Origin: Hermodice carunculata
Taxonomy: Eukaryota > Annelida > Polychaeta > Eunicida > Amphinomidae
DNA length: 64,000 nucleotides
Direction of reading: 5' to 3'
Assembly (NCBI GenBank): GCA_964020975.1
Contig: OZ026630.1
Coordinates: 23,301,712-23,365,711 of the forward strand
Shown here: positions 12,083 to 22,959 of the stretch, piece after piece
Position numbering within the stretch: the first letter of the stretch is position 1
Layout of the letters: each line of letters begins with the position of its first letter
Translations under genes and position numbers: made by a program
Notes under the pieces: generated by a model
Told to the model about the DNA's origin: nothing
The model's database searches: none
The model's input: the letters and a program-made list of their open reading frames with translations, nothing else

Positions 12083-12247
12083 AATTTAAGTGGTCTCGAA
12101 ATACATTGGTTTCAAAGTGTCTCGGAAGTCACTTAGTTCCGAAATGACTTGGTACGGAAGTGACTAGGTCCGTTCCTGAATGGTCTCAGTTCCAAAATGA
12201 CTTTATCTGTCCAGTACCGACACAGTCTGGTACTGAAGTGTCTCATT
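12083..12247. repeat. Degenerate phrase repeat built on CCGAAATGACTTGGT
   Basis: Successive variants such as GGTCTCGAAATACATTGG, TCTCGGAAGTCACTTAG, TTCCGAAATGACTTGG, TACGGAAGTGACTAGG and TTCCAAAATGACTT follow one another at about 16-18 base spacing, highly diverged. Function unknown. Confidence 0.5.
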
Positions 12248-12490
12248 GCACTCCGATCACATGACCTAAACATTGCTACAAGTAAATGGTGACACATCTA
12301 TATCAGTGACATAGTGCATACACATTAACACAAAATCAAATGTGCACAATGGATGTTAGATTGTACATCACGCTTGACATTGAATAACTGCAACAAATGT
12401 AAACAAAAACGAAGTGCCAGGTCAGTGTTGAAAGTAGGACTTGGGCATTTTTTGCAATAAATACCAATTATACATAGAATAAACAAAATA

Positions 12491-12650
12491 TTACATGGCT
12501 GGAGACTGAGTTACTATTTTTCTCTCACGAGGGATGGTAGTTAGTAGGGAAAATCACGAGTGACCGCAGGTGACTCCTGATTTTCCACACCAACAATGAT
12601 CCCTCGAGAGAGAAAAATAGTAACTCACTCTCACAGTCTCAGCCATGTAA
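12491..12650. mobile_element. Foldback MITE, TTACATGGCTG ends
   Basis: Left end TTACATGGCTGGAGACTG and right end CAGTCTCAGCCATGTAA are inverted. The stem continues through GAGTTACTATTTTTCTCTC and its inverted copy GAGAGAAAAATAGTAACTC, so nearly the whole 160 bp folds on itself. No coding capacity. Confidence 0.75.
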
Positions 12651-12881
12651 GATTGTCTATTTATGCCTTGGCTCCAGAACTGGGAACATGATAGTTCAAG
12701 CATGGGGCTATTGCAAGAAATAGTTCTAAGGTTCAAGATGGTGAGATAATGGTAAATGAAGGAAAAAAACATCCATTTGGCTTCCTTCATGGTGAGTAGT
12801 AGCATTGTTCCCCAACCTCACCAAATTATCTCTCTTTTCATTTTTTTTTTTTTTAGATTTCCTCCTTTCTTTTTGTCCACA

Positions 12882-13075
12882 GGAATTTTAAAGCAAACTG
12901 CCACCTGTCCCACGCTGGACCGCGGCAGAGAGCCACATAGCCCCGAGGCACCTTCCACGCTCCCATCCTCCCCCCAGCGCCCACCTCACCCTGATTCTGT
13001 TGGCCTAGGCCTAACTTGGCCAACAGCCGCGCTGGGGGTGGGGGTGGGGGAAGGTCCCCACAGAACTATTATTAT
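12882..13075. other. GC-rich segment of unknown nature
   Basis: A sharply GC-richer block starts after a pyrimidine tract and CAG (TTTTTGTCCACAG at about 12870-12882). It contains the palindromic pair GTTGGCCTAGGCC and TTGGCCAAC. One plus frame is Pro/Ser-rich, but nothing in it is recognisable as a protein family. It could be an exon-like relic or transposon fragment. Confidence 0.3.
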
Positions 13076-13439
13076 GTTTCAGGGCACTGGTTAAATAATA
13101 TTCCTGTCAGTACGCGAAATTAATGTTTTGGGAAAATGTTACCCTTGGATTTTTTTTTTTTTTTAATTTTGTTATGATTCGACACCCTCATCAGGACCTC
13201 AGTCCTCAGAACAAAGCGTCCGCCAGGTTAGCTGAAGCTAATATAAATCTTTTTCGAACCTTAATTGTTATGTTCTTACCTCCGTATTATAATATTCGCA
13301 CGTATTACACAAATGTCCATCAAATACTCAGAACCACAATTTTGGTGTTGGGGTTGAGTGTTAGCTCCAAATACCCGTTTGCAGCTTGCAAGTGGCATCC
13401 GGTGCTCCGTTTACCGGAAGTTCAGAAACCACGCACTTT

Positions 13440-13518
13440 CGCACGCACGCAGTAAGACACCGGAAGACGGATGCGACCTCAGCAAAGACACGTTGGTTCA
13501 GAAGCAAAACAATTCAAG
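13440..13518 (+). promoter_or_regulatory. Candidate 5' non-coding exon/promoter of the RAMAC gene
   Basis: A short CpG-bearing stretch ends in CAATTCAAG followed by the donor gtaaat at 13519. The RAMAC coding exon at 17474 is preceded by an acceptor (TTACAG at about 17441-17446), so an upstream non-coding exon is expected, and this is the best donor seen in a CpG-enriched setting. Inferred from splice signals and position only. Confidence 0.3.
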
Positions 13519-13756
13519 GTAAATAATTGCCAGGTTACAATGCTGTTTCGACGCTGCATGCCTAACAAACAATAAATTATCGTTCAATAGTAATTGTGGT
13601 GGTTACTTTTGCATTTTTACACTCCAGTAACGGAATGAAGGGGGATGTGAGCGATAATAAGACGATTTAAGATTGTATAAGCCTGTCAAAACGAACAGGC
13701 TGCATTTTTGCATTTAAAAACTCGAAACCTAAGTTGCACCCTCATTTGCATACATT

Positions 13757-14140
13757 TTCATGGATGACATTGAAACCAACAGACTGCTCACCTTCCCTCT
13801 CCAACCATATGTCTGGTGGCGGTTCCTTGATGACATTTTTGCCATCTGGGTCTGGGCCTTTGGAGAAGATCACCTTAAGTTAAGCAAGTTCAGGATTCCT
13901 GAACAGGAATTCAGTTTATTCATCAGTGACATCACACATTTGATTTGAATTCCTGTCACCCCACCATCAAGTTCACGCCATCTTCTTTGGACCAAGAAGA
14001 TACCACTGTGAAACTTGGTGCCAATAGGAAAGTGTATACCACCTTATACACGAACCAAGAGATACTCATACATACCTGTATTTCACTTCAGCTCACAATG
14101 CAATGTGTGCATAAGCTCTGGGTATTCCACTTAGCATTAC
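13757..14140 (+). pseudogene. Penelope-like element reverse-transcriptase fragment
   Basis: One frame reads PYVWWRFLDDIFAIW, which matches the RT catalytic block of Penelope-like elements (W-x-R-F/Y-x-D-D-I/F). The adjoining frame gives SCHPTIKFTPSS then YTTLYTNQEI, matching the following HPTIKFT and LYTKPT blocks. The join needs a frame change near 13935-13950, and neither the upstream RT core nor a GIY-YIG domain is present. It is therefore a short dead fragment. Confidence 0.6.
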
Positions 14141-14234
14141 AGGCTAACAAGCGTGTGAACTCTTATCAGGCCGAAAACTGCCCCCCACCCCCTTCCTACC
14201 ACAGGATGGGGATAGGCCTGCCTGCTACAGATTG

Positions 14235-15063
14235 TGTTTAACTTAAAGAATAGGCCATTTGTTACCTTTGAAAAAAAAAAAACTTGGGGAATGTTTGGAC
14301 CCCTGGAGAACAAATATTTGTTTGACATACCGCAAAAATTATTGCAATATAGTGAGGAATTTTGTGCAAAGAAAAGCCCTGACCAAAATATGTACAAGGG
14401 CTCACAGTCTCCGGGTTGAAACAGGCAGGTACCTGAGACCAGTGATCCCCAGAGACCAGAGACTTTGCAACATTTGTCATTCAGCCGAGGTAGAGGATGA
14501 AGAACATTTTCTTTTAAGATGCAAAAGTTTTGAAACCCAGAGAGCTAAAATGCTTAATATTATCAATAGAGAATGTTTAAATTTTGTTAACTAAAGTGAT
14601 CCTGACAAAGTTGTATATTTACTGACCGCAGAAGACAATTGTATCAAGGCTGTGTCTGAGTTCTGCTATGAATGCCTTGAAGCCAGAAACAGTGCGTGTA
14701 CAACTTTATTTATTTGACTCCTGAGTAGATATGTAGAACTCTTGTATAAGTCATTTTTGATAGAGACTGTAAACTTACAAGTTGTTGGCTCGGGGCAAGG
14801 TGCTCACCAATTTTATACAGTGAGCCAGGTGCTGTTATTTTGTTGTTGTTTTTTTTTTTTGGTCGGGGGGGGGGGACTTAGTAAATTATTGTATTTGATA
14901 CGTAATGGGATATATCTTCATGTTCTCACCTCTTTTCACCTACATAGTTAGTTTAATTATTTGTTGTTTTACACCTGTACTTGCCAGGTGCACGTTGTAG
15001 TACATTGTATAATGTATGGCATTTGGCCCCATCAGGGGTGTGAATGCAATAAAGTATTATTAT
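14235..15063 (+). pseudogene. 3' end of a non-LTR-type retroelement
   Basis: The frame at 14259-14594 holds VETGRYLRPVIPRDQRLCNI, then CHSAEVEDEEHFLLRC: a Cys-x2-Cys ... His-x4-Cys motif of the type found at the C-terminus of many invertebrate retroelement polyproteins. A diverged tail (DPDKVVYLLTAEDN) follows after the first stop. The unit ends in CAATAAAGTATTATTAT near 15063, resembling a LINE 3' end. The family is not named with confidence, and it may or may not belong with the Penelope-like fragment upstream. Confidence 0.5.
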
Positions 15064-15780
15064 ACCATCTGTGTTTTCTAATTACTGAAAATTTTTGCAT
15101 GATTATACCCATGATGGGACAGACTTCAAAATAACCGAGGCAGGGTATCAGCAGCTCGTACATCCTTTTGCTAACTCCATTACCTTTAAGATCAATGTTG
15201 ATTAGGAGATGAAATATTTACATTATCAAACTAATCTTATGCAATAGAAGTTATTTTTAAAGAAAAATCAATTGCCCTTGTTTCATATGCCATGTAAACT
15301 GGAGAAATACATAGAATGTAAAACTTCCCACTGAAATGAGATACTTAACTTAAACACTGTCAAAATGTTTTCTATTCAACAGGGGATTTTAAAATGTTAA
15401 AATTGAATTTTTAATAAGGGTGGGGGACAGAGCCCCGCAATTTAACTGTCAAAATCTGCCACAAATTCTGAAGGGGTTCTGTGCTTACTGTTATTGACTT
15501 TAGCTTGAGCATTGTGCTATTTTAGTCTGTATACTAAACACTACAAAAGATTGTCAGTGATTCTGTGTTCAGAGATTAGTTCTGCAATGGGATAGCAAAG
15601 GTACAGGATGTGCACATTCTCAATACCGCTATATTTTCAGAATGCCTCAATGTATTTTGCTCAAATTTGCCAATGTGTTTATTTTACCTGGCAAGATGAA
15701 TTGATTAGATATTGGTGTCACCATGGCCTAATTTGAGCAAATGGCAGCCTAATTACATGCTCGTTAGGGCAGACACTTCA
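15064..15780. other. Non-coding stretch before the 147-bp array
   Basis: No gene or repeat unit recognised. Confidence 0.4.
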
Positions 15781-15784
15781 GTCA

Positions 15785-17330
15785 ACACTTTTCTATGAAG
15801 CTATGCTTAGTTATGCTCATGTCGGTCGGTAGAGAGACTTTGGTTTCTGTGCCATAACTCAAGAAGTGTTTGAGATAGGACTTTGATAGTGCCCAGGTAT
15901 ATACAACAGTATAAGGGCTAGGTAAAATATGAAGGTGGTTGACCTTGACTCTATTCCCAAGGTCATGGAGGTATGGTAATAAGTTTTGGTTTCCGTACAA
16001 TAACTAGAAAAGTTTTTATGATAGGACATGTATATATTATAGTCCTTATCCAGGGCTAGATCAGGTTCAAAGATGTATAACCTTGACCCAAATTCAAAGG
16101 TCACAAGGTCACTTTAGTGAAGGTATTCTGCATTGTAACTCAGAATTTAAGTTATGCCTTCAATATTGCACATGATATAATGGTCCTCAAATATGTGATG
16201 GATGACCTTGACCCAATTCCCAAGGTCACCAGGTCAGTCGGTTGGCAGTGAATGGTTTCTGGACCATAACTCAAGAAGTTTTTGAGATAGGAATTTTAAA
16301 AGTGCCCAGGTATATACTCATATATAAAGGCTAGGTGAAGTGTAAAGGTAGTTGACCTTGACCATATGTCCAAGGTCACAGAGGTACTGTAGTAAGTTTT
16401 GGTTTCTGCACTATATATGTAACCAAAAAGTTTAAATGGTAGGACCTGTATATTGCAGAGGATTATGGTCCTTATCCAGGGCTAGATCAAGTTCGAAGAT
16501 GGGTGACCTTCACTTAAATTCAAAGGTCAAAAGGTCACTTCAGTGAACTTGGTTTGTGCATTGTAACTCAGAATGTCAGTTATGACTTCAATATTGCACA
16601 TGGTAATATTCCTCAATTAGGGCTTGGTGAGCTTAGGTAAGTACTATATAAGGGCTAGGTGAAGGATCAAGGTGGTTGACCTTGACCCTATTCCCAAGGC
16701 TACAGAGGTACTACAGTCAGTTTTGGTTTCTGCAAGACAACTAGACAAGTTTTTGTGACAGGACCTGTATATTGCACAGGATTATAGTCCTTATTCAGGG
16801 CTAAATCAAGTTCCAAGATGGGGGACCTTGACCAAAATCCAAACGTCAGAAGGCACTTTAGTGAACTCGGTTTCTGCATTCTCAGAATGTCAGTTATGAC
16901 TTCAATATTGCACATGGTAACAGTCCTCAATTAGAAGATGGATGACCTTGACCATTGTCCAAATTCCCAAGGTCACCACCTAGAGTCCTATTAGTGAACT
17001 TGGTTTCTGCATGATGACTGAAGATGTTTTTCAACGGGGGCTTTCATATTGCACAGGAATATAGCCATCTATAAGAGCTAGATCAAGTTCTGAAATGGGT
17101 GACCTTGAGTCAAATCCCAAGGTTACGGAGCCACATTACCGAATTTGGTTTCTCTTTAATAGCTGCATTTTTTTAGCCAGATCTTTTATTTTGTACATAT
17201 TTATAGTCTTCTATTAGTGCCAAATTAGCTTCAAAAAAGGTTGACTTTGACCTAATTTGCAAGGTCACTAGGGCACTTTAGTGAATTTGGTTTCTACATC
17301 CACTTCCCAAGGTCATGAGTGCCCCATTTT
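15785..17330. repeat. Tandem array of about 147-bp monomers (orientation A)
   Basis: The landmark TTGGTTTCTG(C/T) recurs at about 15842, 15989, 16256, 16402, 16550, 16727, 16869, 17003, 17146 and 17290, mostly 130-180 bases apart. Each monomer also carries ACTCAAGAAGTTTTTG, a GGGCTAGATCAAG or GGGCTAGGTGAAG block, and TGACCTTGACC facing AAGGTCA. The reverse complement matches the monomers at 50590-52200. The array sits just upstream of the RAMAC coding exon. Confidence 0.85.
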
Positions 17331-17473
17331 AGTACTACCAACAGGGTGATAAGGGCAAACATAATGAAGGGGGGGGGGGGGCATCTATGTTTTACAAACA
17401 TCATGTCTTGTAATTAATTTCTGACCACTTCTACATGTATTTACAGGCAAAGTAAACTGCACAGAAAAGCAAA

Positions 17474-18394
17474 ATGACAGAGTCTACCAATGGAGACTTG
17501 ACAGCTGACGAGTTAGAACTCTTGGCCTCTTATGACGACTTGTTCAAACATCGGTATAGTGAAGAGGACAAGGAGTTCACAAAGAATGCAGAAAAGCCAT
17601 TGGCAGAACCACCCTGTGTAGAGAATTGGTACTCCAGGCCAAAGAGAACATATGATTGGACAAACAGGTTATAATATTATTACAGTGCGTTTTTATCATG
17701 TCTTGAATAACAAAGTACGAGCCAAGTCTTGTCAAGATGTCAGTTTCACTCAAATGTAAAATTTTCATTGGCACCTAGGTTACAATCCAAATACTAGTAA
17801 TATGTAAAGTTATAATTTCAAAATAATAGCGCATATTATCTCGGCATATTGTGGAGTTGATCTGATTTGTTGTCATGTGAGCCCTGTTAATCCATTACAG
17901 CAATGATACACATTTCTTAGTTCTCTTCATTGAATCAAACTGTGGATGTACAAACACTATTATGTACAATGATTAAATATCTGGTTGCCCAAAACGCATG
18001 AGCTTATTGTCTTCTGACTGAGTCAACAGCTTTCCTTGGCATTGGTTGGGCACTGAGCACCCAACCCATGCCCAGTAAAGCTATTGACCCGGGGCATGTT
18101 AGCTCCATAGGTTTCATCTACAATTCTCATTCAAGTTGTTCTTCCTATCTGGTCAGATTAGTGAAAAAAAAAAAAACACTGAAGCAGACAACATTTGACC
18201 CCAAGCCAGTTTTGGTAAGTTTAAGAGGGAAAGGGTTAAGGGTATGTGGGTGTTCTTGATTAAAGAATCAAACCATCCAATGTTTTCTGTCACATATTTT
18301 ACACTAGGAAGATTTCTTGAATCAATGCGTGAAAATGTGAATGGCTGTCCATTCTTGTCTCCACCGTTTCCCACAACTGGTCATGTGGACCTGT

Positions 18395-18425
<31 letters not shown>

Positions 18426-19883
18426 GACATGATCTGTTTGGGAATGTCATGTTCTCTGCAGAGTTAATTTAACTGTACTTGTGTTACCAGCATATGGTTC
18501 ACAATATTCAGCTTGCAGGATCAATCCTTTTTAATCTCAGTCAATCAATCATGGTCACCCAGCACAATTATAGTGGTCTTGATTGACACCTCACCAAACT
18601 TGCAAAACATGTCAGAATATCTCACTATTTTACAAAATCAAGCAGCAAAAAATTGTCTGCTTGTTTTTTTTTTCCTGGTACACAATTTGGCCAGATGTCA
18701 ACAATATCAAGTTTTACCCAAATTCTTAAACTTTGAAATGTATGTATTTCTGAATATGACAAAATATTCAAGCTTTGTGCAACAGAGTTGGATGGACGTC
18801 ACATTATACATTTGTAGTTTTTACATGAGGTCAGTTCTTGGCTCCTAACCAAATTTGATCAAATTAAAAGACTCTAATTGTTTTATAATATGATAATGAC
18901 ATGTCCATGAAAGTTATGGGTGATGGACCATGGCATGTGCTTTGTCCAGGAAGTCTGGACTGTTCTGTGGACCTGTTATGACAACAAGCAGTGGATGCAT
19001 ATTAAGAGTGTGACACATGGCAATATTTCCAGCAATAGTAATACATGCACTTCAGCAATAGTAATACATGTACTTCAGCAATAGTAATACATGTACTTCA
19101 GCAATAGTAATACATGTACTTCAGCAATAGTAATACATGTACTTCAGCAATAGTAATAAATGTACTTCAGCATTAGTGATACATGTACTTCAGCAATAGT
19201 AATACATGATCTTCAGCATTTAGTACATGTACTTCATCATTATTGATAAATATACTTCAGCAATAGTAAGAAATGTACTTCAGCAATATGAATGCATGTA
19301 CTTCAGCAGTAGTAATACATGTACAGCAAGCATTGACTCAGAAAATTACCCATCAATATGACCAAATTATGCTCTATCATAGGACATATAAATAACATGA
19401 AACTCTTTCTTTGGTTTTTCATGACTGGTAGTCTCTCATTGGAGTTACCTTACAAACAAGAGACCCCTGTAACAGAATTCTTCTGGTTTTACAATAACAT
19501 TTATCCATTTGTGTCCTTCCAGGGGCAGAGGGAGTTATGATGGGCGGGGCAGAGGGCATAAGGGATCTGACAGAGGATACCACAGTCATGGTCAGCGACA
19601 TTATGACAGCCATAGACACCAGGGTCATAATGAAGGACACAGATATAGATATGAAGGTCATAGACATCAGGGCCACCATGAAGGTCATAGACATCAGGGA
19701 CATTACGAAGGCCACAGACAAGGATACAGAGGTCATGACCAAGGATATAGATCTCAGAGGGGAGGCTATGGTCAAGATCGAGTGCATTATGCAGGAATGA
19801 GGTCACATGACAGACAAGGTCAAGATAGGCATTATTCTCATGGACAGCATCAAAAGAGGCATGGAGGCCAAGGTTACTCATGA
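17474..19883 (+). CDS. RAMAC: RNMT-activating mini-protein (RAMAC) homologue
   Basis: RAMAC binds and activates the mRNA cap guanine-N7 methyltransferase RNMT in the nucleus and recruits RNA. Coding exons 17474-17667 and 19523-19883 join across a gt-ag intron in phase 2, giving 184 residues. Residues 20-50, SYDDLFKHRYSEEDKEF then AEPPCVENWYSRP, match the human activator segment FEEMFASRFTENDKEY then PPIVEEWNSR. The second exon begins RGRGSYDGRGRG (RG-rich, RNA-binding type) and continues with His/Gly repeats of the type GHRHQGHHE. The human protein is about 118 residues, so the tail here is longer and repeat-expanded. The ATG at 17474 follows an acceptor near 17446. Identification rests on the N-terminal segment plus the RG-rich tail. 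Confidence 0.85.
18025..18237. mobile_element. Degraded TTAA-type MITE in RAMAC intron
   Basis: Contains the stem GAGTCAACAGCTTTCCTTGG against the inverted AGTAAAGCTATTGACC, with an inner palindrome GGTTGGGCACTGAGCACCC, and ends AAAGGGTTAA. The left terminus is not recognisable. Related to the 5359, 9560 and 21070 elements. Confidence 0.5.
18399..18425. repeat. poly(T) tract in RAMAC intron
   Basis: About 27 consecutive T; homopolymer, possibly the tail of a minus-strand retroposed copy, but no body was recognised. Confidence 0.8.
19036..19330. repeat. 23-bp minisatellite in RAMAC intron
   Basis: Unit TTCAGCAATAGTAATACATG plus TAC, about 12-13 copies. The first ones are near identical and the later ones (from about 19150) are diverged. 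It lies about 0.2 kb before the acceptor of exon 2. Confidence 0.9.
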
Positions 19884-20187
19884 GACTGTTTTCTATGTAG
19901 TTTCATATAAACATTGTGCACATGTTTATTTGTTCCTGAAGAATATTCATACATATATACATGTCATCAAGTAAGAACAAAGTACTGTGAAAATACATGT
20001 GTTCATAACAGGTGCAAATTGATTGTAAAATTGACTGCAAGCACCAAAATACAATGTTTCTGACCATTATTGTCCCAATGAGTCAGATCAGAATGTCCAG
20101 TTCCTGGATACTGTGGAGCGAGTTTTTTAATGATGAGAAATACAGTTAACATTGGTGATCATGCACAGATGTGTCTCCCCTTCAATC

Positions 20188-20237
20188 AATAAACACCTTT
20201 CTGTTAGCAACTTGGGCAGTCTGATTATAGAAATAAA
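20188..20237 (+). terminator. Candidate polyadenylation signals of RAMAC
   Basis: AATAAA at 20188-20193 and again at 20232-20237, about 305-350 bases after the RAMAC stop at 19881-19883. Position and motif only. Confidence 0.45.
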
Positions 20238-20304
20238 ATTTTGCTTCCAGTGAAGTAGTTTTGGTGTAACTTGTAAAATGCCAACATTTTTAAACCCACA
20301 AGAA

Positions 20305-20405
20305 ATGAAAAACAAAAACAAAAAAAAGAACAGAAAACAAAACAAAAAACACAAAAACAAAACAAAACAAAAACGAAAAACGAAACAAAAAAAAAACTAA
20401 AAAAC
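20305..20405. repeat. A-rich (AAACAAAA) low-complexity tract
   Basis: Adenine-rich tract with scattered C/G. Its minus strand yields spurious Phe-rich frames. Confidence 0.85.
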
Positions 20406-20409
20406 AAAG

Positions 20410-21069
20410 GTGCAGGATTGGAGGATCAGTCTTGTTTTAATGTTATAGAAAGACCATTGCATACAGAGGGCTATAGGCAAATGTCATTGACAAAATTGGT
20501 CCAACCAATTTAGACTGAAATTCATTGTACAGGGTTCACATATGGAATATAAATAGTTGAATCCCTTGTGCAGCCTTTACACAACTACAAGTCTTGTGTG
20601 TAGATAAAAATGCAGGAACTTTGGATATGAGAAAGGCAGAAAGAAAGAGCACAGGTAGGCATCAAACGGTTCAGATGATTGATAGGGGTAGTTTCAAGCT
20701 TTGGACTAAGAGTGTGCATCCTCTGACCTGACACAATAGTGTGAAACCATATGCCACAAAACTGGCACCTTTTCTGGTTATCTGGGTGTATGTATGATGT
20801 TTAAGAGTAAAGTATGGAAGAAAAGTGCACAGTAACTCAATGAGATACATGTCATGTTGCTATTGCTCACATATATATTTCTAAGTGTATCTACAGCAGT
20901 CTTTCAATGCATTGAAAGTGTAAAAATGTATGTGGAGATATCATTAAATGCATTCAGATAGGTCTCCAAATACGTGTACATTTCCAATCATAATTCAATG
21001 ACAGTAGTGGGTAACTCCAGATCCCTTAGCAGTGCATCATAGATCAGGTGTTAAGTTTTCCTTTATTTG
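20410..21069. other. Intergenic stretch, nothing recognised
   Basis: No coding or repeat signal was identified downstream of RAMAC. Confidence 0.4.
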
Positions 21070-21302
21070 TTAACTCTTTAAGTGCCAAATTTTGGACTGA
21101 GTTAACAGCTTTTCTCTGCACACATTGGGTGCAATGCACCCAACGTGCGCTGAGATAATCTGTTGACCTGGGGAATTCTCTAGGGATCTATAGGTACACT
21201 GCTACTTGAATGAGGGATACAAATCTGAGATCCTAATGATAATTCAGACTAGTTTGACTTTGGTAGATCGACTTTAAACATGATTTGCACTGAAAGAGTT
21301 AA
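21070..21302. mobile_element. TTAA-flanked MITE, inverted orientation
   Basis: Left TTAACTCTTTAAGTGC and right GCACTGAAAGAGTTAA form the terminal inverted repeat. The stem region GAGTTAACAGCTTTTCTCTG, with the inner palindrome TTGGGTGCAATGCACCCAA, lies near the left end. It is therefore the opposite orientation from the 5359 copy. Length 233 bp, non-coding. Confidence 0.75.
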
Positions 21303-22620
21303 TCATGCTTACGTCTAGAACACTATGGCATTGGGCATTCCCTAGATGCACTTCTCCAAGAGAGAAGCAAAGCTGTTGTGTCCTGCTTATATCCATGGTT
21401 ACATTCTGTGATAGTCAGTTTAGCCAGAGCAACCTGCAAACATATCTCTGAAATACCTTCCAATTTTTGTCCATAATTGGTACACCATAGGATAAAAAGA
21501 TGACCGGAGTAAAGATGGTTTGCAGGGTTCCAAAGGTAATTATTATTAATAAATAGGAGACTTAATCTAAATTCTTAATATTTATGTCAAATTACATTAC
21601 ATGTGGAACACCCATATGGATTTCCTGACAGACTGGTGCAGAGCTTCCATGTGGTTCTGGATCAAAATCTGGAAGAAATTCAAGGAAAAAGCATGAATTT
21701 TGATAGATTCTTCTTCAACTTATAATGGGGAACAGTATAAAGAAATTTCGTAGCCTCTAAAATTTTACAACTTCCAAACATGAAAAATTCTGTAGATCTA
21801 CCGACAAATTGGTAGTTTTGGAACCTTTGCTGGTGGAGGTTGATAACCTCCCAGCTACTACTAAATGGGACCCTGAGATGACACCATAAGCTGGGACCTG
21901 TATACTAGAATACTCTGAAATACTGTCCGATATGATTGCCTGGGGTCCAACAAACACTGTACAGTAAGTGCCTTCCTCTGGAGACCCTTCAAAGTCTGCA
22001 GGTGGCTTCTCGCTGCACAAGTTTCAAATAAAAGCAAGTAAAGCCAAACTCCACACCACCTGGAGTCTCAGCTCACAAAGGGTAACGGCAGGGCTCTCTT
22101 TGCTCCAGTAGAGGCCAGAAAAACTCCATTGCGCGTGTGGCCTTTCTCATGGCCAGGGAGAATAGGAAGATGTATTGAAGGGAAGGAACTTCCAAGTCCG
22201 CCTTCACCATGACCTTACTCTCAAAAAAGGCCATCTAGAAAGATGTGACATACAGTAGACATGTTCAATGATAGTGTGCTTACAAGAGGGTTGGGACACT
22301 TTGCACTCTATAACCTGGAAATCCTGGATTCAGATGGGTCGAGAATGGCACATAACCAGTCATGATGCACCAACATTCCAGTCTTCTCATTGGCTGAGAG
22401 AAGTTGTGTCCATGGAGTAGGAAACAGAGATGACTTTGGCTTTGAGAAGAAAAGTTGCTTAATTACGTCTGTGATCTTTATCTTTTACCCCATCATGGCA
22501 ACAATTTCCCAAAGCCCCTTTTAGCGCTAGGCCATGCAGGCCTGTATTGAATCAAAGTCACTGTGACCCAGCTTATGATTTGTCATGCATTCCAGATGGG
22601 GCCCTAAAAGGACTTTTTTT
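21303..22620. other. Unclassified, moderately GC-rich stretch
   Basis: The minus strand has an open stretch at 21757-22020 (about 88 codons) followed upstream by further protein-like but interrupted frames up to about 22230. No family is recognised. It could be a decayed transposon coding region. Confidence 0.3.
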
Positions 22621-22959
22621 TTTTTTTTTTTTTTTTGCATTTTCTTCTTTTTTAGATCTGCTGATCAAAGGTCGCAGAGCTTATAGCATCACTCATGTCT
22701 GTCCAAAACTCATTTTGAATTAAGAAAATGAGAGTGACAATAAAGCAACTTTCATTGATTTTGATATAGGGATTTACAACAAACAGTATGTGACAAAGAT
22801 TTTTGAGAAATGAGAACAATGCAAATTTGACATAGTTTCATATCCTGATATCACTGGAAACATTCCAGAAAACCCAGCCTATGGTGCGGTCATTGGACAG
22901 GTTTTATGCATTAGCAGAAACACATCACAAATAAGTGAATTTGAAAAGAGAATAAAATC

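Noticed and set aside
12756-13094. 112-codon Pro/Ser-rich plus-strand frame
   Set aside because: The first half is an AT-rich tract and the second a GC-rich block; no family match and no splice-compatible partner.
19419-19881. Minus-strand and alternate plus-strand frames over RAMAC exon 2
   Set aside because: Shadows of the repetitive His/Gly coding sequence; the frame joining exon 1 in phase is the RG/HG one.
21757-22020. 88-codon minus-strand frame
   Set aside because: Composition is protein-like, but no motif, splice site pair or homologous family could be named; left as unclassified.
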